A stretch of 64,000 nt of DNA, taken from the NCBI GenBank assembly GCA_041494805.1, contig JBGQBN010000008.1:1-64000 (forward strand), given 5' to 3'. Under the pieces are notes generated by a model that made no database searches, was not told the DNA's origin, and saw only the letters and a list, made by a program, of their open reading frames with translations. Of this stretch, positions 57,981 through 64,000 are shown piece after piece. Source of the stretch: JBGQBN01 sp041494805 (GTDB taxonomy: Bacteria; Acidobacteriota; Terriglobia; Terriglobales; Acidobacteriaceae). Position 1 is the first letter of the stretch, and every line of letters starts with the position of its first letter. The translations under genes and the position numbers were made by a program.

Positions 57981-58220
57981 ATGCCCAAAGCGCGCTATCA
58001 CTACAACTTCATGCTGCGGCCCGAGCCGGAGGGTGGATTTACGGCCATTGTGCCGGCGCTGCCCGGCTGTGTTACCTATGGGCGAACGCTCGTCGAGGCG
58101 CGGAAGATGGCAAAGGACGCCATCTCCGGCTACATCGAGAGCCTCAAAAAGCATAAAGAACCGGTTCCCACCGACGATGAAACCCTGGTCGCTTCCTTGG
58201 ACCTGGAGTATTCGTACTAA
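57981..58220 (+). CDS. hicB: HicB-like antitoxin domain protein
   Basis: The 79-residue protein has the HicB/UPF0150 partial RNase H fold: YNFMLRPEPEGGFTAIVPALPGCVTYGRTLVEARKMAKDAISGYIES is the diagnostic block. HicB proteins neutralise HicA, a small RNA-cleaving toxin. No hicA lies upstream or downstream; the upstream gene (57598) is not a HicA. It lacks the C-terminal DNA-binding tail of longer HicB proteins. Hence an orphan antitoxin, or a protein with another regulatory role. ATG at 57981. Confidence 0.88.
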   Translation: MPKARYHYNFMLRPEPEGGFTAIVPALPGCVTYGRTLVEARKMAKDAISGYIESLKKHKEPVPTDDETLVASLDLEYSY

Positions 58221-58230
58221 GGAATAGCCA

Positions 58231-58440
58231 TCACCCTGCCAACTGCTTCAGAATCTCTTTCCCCAGCTTCTGCGTCTCGCCGAAGAACTTCTGATATTCG
58301 ACGAACAGCCGATTCAGTTCCAGCGACTTGTCCGCCGTGAGCTTCTTGCGCAGGATCATGTCGCGTACGTGGACGGGGTTGGGGAGAGTTGCTTCTTCGG
58401 TCAGTTCTTCGAGAGCGGTGTTGGGATCATAGTGATACAT
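58231..58440 (-). CDS. Small conserved hypothetical protein
   Basis: The 69-residue protein is helical and soluble: YHYDPNTALEELTEEATLPN and HVRDMILRKKLTADKSLELN, then LFVEYQKFFGETQKLGKEIL. Charged and hydrophobic positions alternate as in a coiled coil. I do not recognise a family. It lies 120 bp downstream of kdsD, across an iterated repeat, and ends 10 bp from hicB in convergent orientation. Confidence 0.6.
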   Translation of the reverse strand: MYHYDPNTALEELTEEATLPNPVHVRDMILRKKLTADKSLELNRLFVEYQKFFGETQKLGKEILKQLAG

Positions 58441-58445
58441 GGGAT

Positions 58446-58556
58446 TGGACCATTGAGAGATTGAGTCATTGAGTCATTGAGTCATTCTTCATTCTACTCG
58501 CCGTGTGGAGTGAGGGTCTTGAAATGATTCAATGATTCAATCACTCACTGATTCAA
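58446..58556. repeat. GAGTCATT/GATTCAAT iterated repeat
   Basis: Direct GAGTCATT units (about 58466-58490), then inverted ATGATTCAATGATTCAATCA units (about 58523-58550), with a short spacer. It matches the array at 34444-34530 and lies between kdsD and the small gene at 58231. Confidence 0.8.
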
Positions 58557-58559
58557 TTC

Positions 58560-59549
58560 CTACATCATTTCCGTTCCCCACAAATCGTGCAGGTGAACAA
58601 TTCCTTCGACTTTGCCGTCGCCATCCACCACCACCAGGGACGTGATCTTCTTCTCTTCCATCACTGCCAACGCAGTTGCGGCAAACTCATTTCCCGCGAT
58701 GGTCTTGGGGCCCTTCATCATGCACTCGCCGGCGGTGAGATCAAGCACGTCTTTGCCGCGTTGCTCGAGCAGTCGGCGCAGATCGCCGTCACTGATGATT
58801 CCTACCAGCTTCTTGCCGTCGACCACGGCGGTCACGCCCAGCTTCTTGCGTGACATCTCGTAAATTACGTCAGGCATTTTCGTCTGCGGGGTTACGCGGG
58901 GAATGGCGTCGCCTGTGTGCATTAACGACTCCACCCGGGCCAGCCGTTTCCCCAGCTTGCCTCCGGGATGCAGGTTGGCAAAGTCTTCTTCCTTGAAGCC
59001 GCGCTTTTCGGACAGCGCCATGGCCAGCCCATCGCCCAGAGCGAGCATGGCTGTGGTCGAAGCGGTTGGCGCCAGGCCCAATGAGCAGGCTTCTTTGGCC
59101 ACAGAGCAGTCGAGTGCGACATCCGCCGCTGCCGCCAGAGTCGAAGGCTTGGTCTGGTTGCCGGCGCAGAGCGAGTCACCCGTCAGGCTAATCAGCGGCA
59201 CCTGCAGCCGCTTGAGGGTGGCGAGAAGGCGCAGAATCTCTTCCGTTTCCCCGCTGGCGGAGAGCGCTAGCACGACGTCTCCGCGAACTACCATCCCAAG
59301 ATCGCCATGCACCGCCTCGACCGGGTGCATGAACAACGCCGGCGTCCCGGTCGAACTCAGCGTGGCCGCGATCTTGTGCGCAATGATCCCGCTCTTGCCC
59401 ATGCCCGTGACCACTACGCGGCCGCTGCAAGCGTAGATCAGTTCCACGGCGCGATTGAAAGCTGCAGCCATGGGGCCGGCAATGCGATCGGCGAGCGCGC
59501 GCAGGGCCTCCGCTTCGATGCGCACTACGTTTTCACCGATGTGTTTCAT
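58560..59549 (-). CDS. kdsD: Arabinose 5-phosphate isomerase (KpsF/GutQ family)
   Basis: KdsD makes arabinose 5-phosphate from ribulose 5-phosphate, the first Kdo step. The 329-residue protein (ATG 59549; a longer frame opens at GTG 59573) has an SIS domain (about 25-180: VVVTGMGKSGIIAHKIAATL, and VVLALSASGETEEILRLL) and two CBS domains (about 200-325: MHTGDAIPRVTPQTKMPDVI, GVTAVVDGKKLVGIISDGDL). HPVEAVHGDLGMV is a family hallmark. It lies near kdsA and pyrG on the same strand, with the K+ channel gene between. Confidence 0.95.
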   Translation of the reverse strand: MKHIGENVVRIEAEALRALADRIAGPMAAAFNRAVELIYACSGRVVVTGMGKSGIIAHKIAATLSSTGTPALFMHPVEAVHGDLGMVVRGDVVLALSASGETEEILRLLATLKRLQVPLISLTGDSLCAGNQTKPSTLAAAADVALDCSVAKEACSLGLAPTASTTAMLALGDGLAMALSEKRGFKEEDFANLHPGGKLGKRLARVESLMHTGDAIPRVTPQTKMPDVIYEMSRKKLGVTAVVDGKKLVGIISDGDLRRLLEQRGKDVLDLTAGECMMKGPKTIAGNEFAATALAVMEEKKITSLVVVDGDGKVEGIVHLHDLWGTEMM

Positions 59550-59628
59550 GAAAGAGAGAATGTTAGCACGCACTTGACTGTAGGAACGTTGCTTGCAACA
59601 TCTCTTTCAACCGCCGAATTGGTGCCCG

Positions 59629-59650
59629 GAGACGTAGCGAGCTACGTCTC
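59629..59650. repeat. Palindrome GAGACGTAGC-GA-GCTACGTCTC
   Basis: 10-bp perfect arms; second copy of the palindrome at 12591-12613. It lies between kdsD and the K+ channel gene. No T-run follows. Confidence 0.65.
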
Positions 59651-59669
59651 TACGGATCGGCAGGCCTAA

Positions 59670-60812
59670 CTAAAAATGTTCGTCCATCTTCCGCATCCGC
59701 TCGCCGAGGCTTTTCGCTTGGATGGCGCGGTCCCACGGTCCCGCCTGCCAGTTGTCTTTCTTCTTTTCGGGATGCATCCACGGTGGCAGGGTGATGAATA
59801 GTCTACGCCCGAGGGCGAGCGCATAGGGTTCATAGAGCGAGCGCAAGTGCGCAAGCTTGCTCTCGGCTTCGGTGTTGTCGAGCGGCTTCAACCCACGCTC
59901 GCGCAGGCTTTGCCGCAGCCGTGCGAGTTCGGGGGCGGGCAGCCGATCGGGGATGTGCGGATCGTACCTGGCATTTACGACTTGCGCCAGATCCACCATG
60001 GCGTGACGCGCCATGGCGAAAGTCAGTTGAGCTTGCTCGGCGTGAATTTCATCCATGCCCGCGAGCACGAGCGCGCTGGTGTCGAGCATGGTGGTCAGCG
60101 CGCCCAGCCATGATTGATTGTTGTGTTGCGAGCGGAAAAAGCTGAGGACGGGATAGGAAAGATGGCTCTCCAGTACTTCGGCCGCCCAGCGCTCCCAGTC
60201 GCGAAGGATCTGGTCGAGCACCGATTGTTGTGGACAGTTCCCGAACCGCATTAGCAGTTCCGCGGCGGTGGGTGGGGAACCGGCGCGTGCGTCCAGCAGG
60301 GAAATTTCGATCTCGCGCCTGGAGAATGACGAATAAATGGTGGGCAGATAGCCGATGACCACGCCCAGGAAGGCAAAGCCCATGCCGGCTTCGAGTACGG
60401 CCAGCACGCGAGATGATGCGGCCATGGGAACCACATCCCCGTAGCCCAGAGTGAAGAACGTTTCGCCGCTCGAGTAGAGAACGATCCAGAAGTTGACCGA
60501 CTCGCTTCCCAGGTGCAAGTGCTCACCAATGCCGTACTGCAGCAGGGCGAATCCAAAGATCAATCCAAAGGCCCACAGGGCGAGCAGAAAAATCAGGGAA
60601 AGAGGCCCGAAGTAACCAAGGAAGGACTCGCGCCGGGCGGGCGACTTGATGTGCTCTGACAGCGTAGCCCAGGGAATCCAAGTCTTGCGATAGAACCATG
60701 CGGTCAGGCGAAAGTGCCGGCTGACTCGGCGCGGGAGGACGACGGTTTCAAAGGCGTCCAGCAGGATCAGGAAAATGACGGCAATGCCGGCGATGGCGGA
60801 GAAAATCAGCAT
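59670..60812 (-). CDS. Potassium channel family protein
   Basis: The 380-residue protein (ATG 60812; the frame also opens 12 codons earlier) has a two-transmembrane-pore domain: helices at about 1-20 and 66-92, pore signature TLGYGDVVP (121-129; consensus TxGYGD), and a following inner helix (AVLEAGMGFAFLGVVIGYLPTIY). The C-terminal 200 residues are soluble and helical, without an RCK/TrkA signature. It should conduct K+ across the inner membrane. It sits between kdsA and kdsD; no functional link is known to me. It resembles the ion channel (Ion_trans_2) family. Confidence 0.88.
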   Translation of the reverse strand: MLIFSAIAGIAVIFLILLDAFETVVLPRRVSRHFRLTAWFYRKTWIPWATLSEHIKSPARRESFLGYFGPLSLIFLLALWAFGLIFGFALLQYGIGEHLHLGSESVNFWIVLYSSGETFFTLGYGDVVPMAASSRVLAVLEAGMGFAFLGVVIGYLPTIYSSFSRREIEISLLDARAGSPPTAAELLMRFGNCPQQSVLDQILRDWERWAAEVLESHLSYPVLSFFRSQHNNQSWLGALTTMLDTSALVLAGMDEIHAEQAQLTFAMARHAMVDLAQVVNARYDPHIPDRLPAPELARLRQSLRERGLKPLDNTEAESKLAHLRSLYEPYALALGRRLFITLPPWMHPEKKKDNWQAGPWDRAIQAKSLGERMRKMDEHF

Positions 60813-60864
60813 CGAAGGGGAGTTTAGCCTGAGCGGGTTGGGAATCAAAATGCCGGGGGACGAT

Positions 60865-61713
60865 TCACGGCGTCAGATGTGCGCCGGCCAGCGCGCCGTG
60901 CACCGCCAGCAATTCCTTCAGCACGCCCCGCAGCTTGGTCGACTCCAGCGCGTTCGCCCCATCGGACTTGGCTTCTTTGGGATTGTCGTGGACTTCCATG
61001 AAGACTCCATCTACACCCGCCGCCACAGCCGCACGCGCGAGCACGGGAATGAACTCAGGTTGTCCGCCGCTGGTCGGCGGCTGGTCTTCGTCGCCGTGCG
61101 AGGCTGAGGGCAATTGCACCGAATGGGTGGCGTCGAAGACTACGGGCGCAAACTTGCGCATGATGGCCAGCGAGCGCATGTCGACCACCAGATTGTTGTA
61201 GCCGAAGGAACTACCGCGCTCGGTGACGAAAACTCTGTCATTACCGGCAGCATGACACTTGTCCACCGCGTGCCGCATGTCCCAGGGCGAGACGAACTGG
61301 CCTTTCTTGATGTTCACCACGCGCTCGCTCATGGCGGCGGCCACGATCAGGTCGGTCTGACGGCAAAGGAAGGCGGGAATCTGCAAAATGTCCGCGACTT
61401 CGGCGACTTTGGCGACGTCCGCGGTTTCGTGCACGTCGGTGAGCACCGGAACGTGCACTTCATTCTTCACTTTTTTCAGGATGCGCAGGCCTTCGGCCAG
61501 TCCTGGTCCGCGGAAGCTCCGCATGGAGGTGCGATTGGCTTTGTCGTAGGAAGCCTTAAAGATGAATGGAACGTTGAGTGCGCGGGTCACGCCCTTGATG
61601 ACTTCGGCCATGAACAGTGCGTGCTTTTCACTCTCGATCACGCAGGGGCCGGCGATGAGGAACAGGCCGCCGGCGCCGATGCGGACGTTGTCGAGTTGGA
61701 AGGCAGTTGTCAA
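60865..61713 (-). CDS. kdsA: Kdo 8-phosphate synthase
   Basis: KdsA condenses phosphoenolpyruvate with arabinose 5-phosphate to give Kdo 8-phosphate. The 282-residue TIM barrel has the family blocks LIAGPCVIESE, FKASYDKANRTS, GPGLAEGLRIL, LQIPAFLCRQTDLI, IKKGQFVSPWDM and the HSVQLPSASHGDE end region. Cys at AGPC and the conserved His suggest a metal-dependent type, though class calls from sequence need care. The gene lies 34 bp from pyrG in the same direction; the gap is filled with CAGTTGTCAGTTT iterations. ATG at 61713. Confidence 0.96.
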   Translation of the reverse strand: MTTAFQLDNVRIGAGGLFLIAGPCVIESEKHALFMAEVIKGVTRALNVPFIFKASYDKANRTSMRSFRGPGLAEGLRILKKVKNEVHVPVLTDVHETADVAKVAEVADILQIPAFLCRQTDLIVAAAMSERVVNIKKGQFVSPWDMRHAVDKCHAAGNDRVFVTERGSSFGYNNLVVDMRSLAIMRKFAPVVFDATHSVQLPSASHGDEDQPPTSGGQPEFIPVLARAAVAAGVDGVFMEVHDNPKEAKSDGANALESTKLRGVLKELLAVHGALAGAHLTP

Positions 61714-61715
61714 AG

Positions 61716-61748
61716 GCAGTTGTCAGTTTCCAGTTGTCAGTTGAAACT
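61716..61748. repeat. CAGTTGTCAGTTTC iteration between pyrG and kdsA
   Basis: About 2.5 copies of CAGTTGTCAGTT make up nearly the whole 34-bp gap. It is one of several short-unit iterations between genes in this window and must be transcribed with the operon. Confidence 0.6.
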
Positions 61749-63421
61749 TATCTCTTTCCCATCTTCTCTGGCCGATGGAACATCTCCACCTCGGCTGCTA
61801 CTTTGTCTGCCCGCCGCTTCAGCCCGTGCTCGTAAGACGCACCCACAAATGTCTTGAACAGCGGATGGGGCTCCAGCGGCTTGGACTTGAACTCGGGATG
61901 GAACTGGCAGGCGATGAAGTGGGGATGGTCCGGTAGTTCCACGATCTCGACGTAGGTCCCGTCCGGGGTTGAGCCAGAAATCCTCATCCCACCCGCGGTG
62001 AGCGTGCCTTCATACTCACGATTGAACTCGTAGCGGTGGCGGTGGCGCTCGCTGATTTCGAGCTTGCCATAGATTTTGTGGGCCAAGGTTCCGGGCTCGA
62101 TCTTGCAGGTCCATGCGCCCAACCGCATGGTGCCGCCGAGTTCTTCTACGCCACGCAGTTCGCGCAGCTTGTAGATGATGCGGTGCGGCGTTGACGGATC
62201 AAATTCGCTGGAATTAGCGTCAGCCAGGCCGCACACATTGCGCGCGAACTCCACGCATGCCGTTTGCATGCCCAGGCAGATGCCGAAGTAGGGAACCTTC
62301 TTTTCGCGGGCGTAACGGATGGCGATCAGCATGCCCTCGATGCCGCGCTTGCCGAAGCCGCCGGGCACCAGCAGGCCGTCGTAGTCGGCGAGTTGTTCTT
62401 CGTAGGTGCGGTCTCCGGTATCGAGACCCTCGGCTTCAATCCAGTTCAGGTTCAGCTTCAGGTTGTGGGCCAGGGCGCCGTGGACCAGTGCTTCTTTCAG
62501 CGATTTGTAGGAATCTTCGTATTCGACGTACTTGCCCACGATGCCGATCGTGACCTCGGCCTTCGGGTTATAGACACGGTGAACAATTTCCTCCCAATCT
62601 TTCAAATCACGATCCTTGGCTTCCAAGCGCAGGTAACGCAGCACCAGGGTGTCCACACCTTCACGGGAGAACACAACCGGTACCTCGTAGATCGAAGCAA
62701 CGTCTTTGGCCGTGATGACGGCTTCTTCTTCCACGTTGCAGAAGAGCGCGATCTTTGACTTGATTTCCTTGGAGAGGAAGCGGTCCGTGCGGCAAAGCAG
62801 GATATCGGGCTGAATTCCGATGCTAAGTAATTCTTTTACCGAGTGCTGGGTGGGCTTGGTCTTGAGTTCCTGGGCGGCGGCGATGAACGGCACCAGCGTG
62901 ACGTGCATGAACAGGGTGTGGTCGCGACCCAGTTCCTGGCGCATCTGGCGGATGGCTTCCATGAAAGGCAGGGACTCGATGTCGCCGACGGTGCCGCCGA
63001 TCTCGACGATAGCGACATCGACGTCTTGCGCCACTTTCTTCATGGCGGCTTTGATCTCGTTGGTCACGTGGGGAATGACCTGAACCGTCTTGCCCAGGTA
63101 GTCGCCGCGGCGTTCTTTGGCGATGATCTGTTCGTAGATGCGGCCGGTGGTCCAGTTATTGTCGCGGGACAGCTTGGCGTGGGTGAAGCGTTCGTAGTGG
63201 CCGAGGTCGAGATCGGTCTCGGCGCCGTCGTCGGTGACGAAAACTTCGCCGTGCTGGAAGGGCGACATGGTGCCCGGGTCCACGTTGAGGTAAGGATCGA
63301 ACTTCATCAGGTTGACTTTGAGCCCGCGGCTCTCCAGCAGGCAGCCCATGGAGGCCGCCGCCAGTCCCTTGCCCAGTGAAGACACCACACCGCCGGTCAC
63401 AAAGATGTACTTTGCCGACAT
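61748..63421 (-). CDS. pyrG: CTP synthase
   Basis: PyrG makes CTP from UTP, ATP and glutamine. The 557-residue protein has an amidoligase domain (about 1-270; KYIFVTGGVVSSLGKGLAA, DPYLNVDPGTMSPFQHGEVF, IVEIGGTVGDIES) and a glutamine amidotransferase domain (about 290-545; FGICLGMQTACVEFA, with nucleophile Cys; HRYEFN; CQFHPEFKS). The last ~20 residues are variable. CTP is also the nucleotide used to activate Kdo. It heads a minus-strand run with kdsA, the K+ channel gene and kdsD. Confidence 0.98.
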   Translation of the reverse strand: MSAKYIFVTGGVVSSLGKGLAAASMGCLLESRGLKVNLMKFDPYLNVDPGTMSPFQHGEVFVTDDGAETDLDLGHYERFTHAKLSRDNNWTTGRIYEQIIAKERRGDYLGKTVQVIPHVTNEIKAAMKKVAQDVDVAIVEIGGTVGDIESLPFMEAIRQMRQELGRDHTLFMHVTLVPFIAAAQELKTKPTQHSVKELLSIGIQPDILLCRTDRFLSKEIKSKIALFCNVEEEAVITAKDVASIYEVPVVFSREGVDTLVLRYLRLEAKDRDLKDWEEIVHRVYNPKAEVTIGIVGKYVEYEDSYKSLKEALVHGALAHNLKLNLNWIEAEGLDTGDRTYEEQLADYDGLLVPGGFGKRGIEGMLIAIRYAREKKVPYFGICLGMQTACVEFARNVCGLADANSSEFDPSTPHRIIYKLRELRGVEELGGTMRLGAWTCKIEPGTLAHKIYGKLEISERHRHRYEFNREYEGTLTAGGMRISGSTPDGTYVEIVELPDHPHFIACQFHPEFKSKPLEPHPLFKTFVGASYEHGLKRRADKVAAEVEMFHRPEKMGKR

Positions 63422-63547
63422 CGATTCCTCGCCCTAGATTGTCTTTGGAATTTTGTGCAGATGGGGTGCACAACCAATTATGCCAGAAAAGGCTGTGGAA
63501 AGAAATGTGGAACTACGGGGGGTGCTAATCTAATTTCGTGTTGCTCG

Positions 63548-63739
63548 TCACCGCGAGTTCCTTTCTGCGCGGAAGGTTTTGAAGCCCTCAAATGCACCGA
63601 AGATTCCAAGCGCGATTAAAAGGAATACCGCTATGGGGAACTTTAGAGTGTAGACAACGCCAAATATCCAGAAACATGTCCACACTACTGCTCCAATAGA
63701 GCCGACAAGCCAAAACGTGAGGATTAATCTCTTCTTCAT
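63548..63739 (-). CDS. Small membrane protein, unknown
   Basis: The 63-residue protein (ATG 63739, KKRLILTF) has two hydrophobic helices (about 6-24 and 29-50) joined by a short loop, with a charged C-terminus (GFKTFRAERNSR). No family is recognised. It could be an ordinary small inner-membrane protein. Isolated; the region around is AT-richer than the pyrG block. Confidence 0.5.
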   Translation of the reverse strand: MKKRLILTFWLVGSIGAVVWTCFWIFGVVYTLKFPIAVFLLIALGIFGAFEGFKTFRAERNSR

Positions 63740-63852
63740 GAGGCCGATAGCAAATACCAACGCTAATCAGAAGCAGACGCCACTTCTGTCACCAGCCGTT
63801 ATTACTCTACAATCAGAGAGGGCAACATTGAAGGAAAAACCGAACTGGGGTA

Positions 63853-64000
63853 ATGAAGATGGACTCTTTTCGCAAGGCCTTGGGCGTCAATCTTGGGGAT
63901 GAAGTCGTGCGGCGGATCGAAGACGAGGAATTGGGTATCTCGACCCGGAAACGGCGTATCGAGCGAGCCCAGCGTCTGGTCCGCGAACATGTAAAACGAG
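63853..64000 (+). CDS. Partial gene at the right edge, unknown
   Basis: An open frame starts at ATG 63853 (a second ATG at 63859), after a GGGGT stretch, and runs off the window. The 49 residues seen (KMDSFRKALGVNLGDEVVRR and a basic helix, RKRRIERAQRLVREHVKR) look helical and soluble. I cannot name the family from this fragment. Confidence 0.5.
   Translation, partial: MKMDSFRKALGVNLGDEVVRRIEDEELGISTRKRRIERAQRLVREHVKR

Overview
The window looks like a chromosomal segment of a Gram-negative bacterium of the phylum Acidobacteriota, probably class Terriglobia. The evidence is the Acidobacteria-type VWFA protein, a very large TonB-dependent receptor with an N-terminal carboxypeptidase-regulatory-like domain, a Ser/Thr kinase fused to a membrane-anchored beta-propeller, HAF-repeat and lactonase-like propeller secreted proteins, Kdo (lipopolysaccharide) genes, and high GC content. 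No rRNA, tRNA, CRISPR array, insertion sequence or prophage was found.

Layout. 0-8 kb: accessory and signalling genes (methyltransferase, short CDF-type transporter, Ser/Thr kinase, DUF3052, VWFA protein), separated by at least four copies of a ~65-70 bp intergenic repeat and a decayed DUF72 gene. 8-19 kb: a conserved minus-strand housekeeping block, infC-rpmI-rplT-pheS-pheT, a heme/copper secreted protein, an aminotransferase, zapB-like, zapA, a well supported 6S RNA, lgt and an RluD-type pseudouridine synthase. 19-27 kb: an accessory island on both strands with an intact and a 5'-truncated PD-(D/E)XK endonuclease-like gene, several pairs of unrecognised membrane or soluble genes, a HAF-repeat protein, YjbQ, and a small gene flanked by inverted repeats. 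27-43 kb: mtaB, a zinc ribbon protein, rpsU, the TonB receptor, a toxin-antitoxin-like pair, cmk, an M13 peptidase, a YcaQ/AlkZ-like protein, mutL and a FHA-GAF sigma-54 activator. 43-64 kb: a long Lhr helicase, kdsC, a TPR protein, PBP1A, a propeller lipoprotein, proS, two orphan antitoxin-like genes, kdsD, a K+ channel, kdsA and pyrG, and a partial gene at the right edge.

How genes work together. infC-rpmI-rplT-pheST is a translation block led by infC, which probably starts at AUC, the rare-start type used for IF3 autoregulation in other bacteria. kdsD, kdsA and kdsC provide three of the four steps to activated Kdo for the outer membrane; pyrG supplies CTP; lgt, PBP1A and zapA/zapB serve the envelope and division. 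MutL carries the endonuclease motif, so repair should not need MutH.

Most striking signal. Palindromic repeats resembling REP elements lie not only between genes but inside two core tRNA genes, in frame. pheT carries five tandem 39-bp (13-codon) units, each centred on a palindrome. mtaB carries the same palindrome, translated in the same frame to the same octapeptide, plus two other repeat-derived insertions. This recalls the in-frame palindromic elements of Rickettsia. Intergenic spaces hold further hairpin families and imperfect short-unit iterations.
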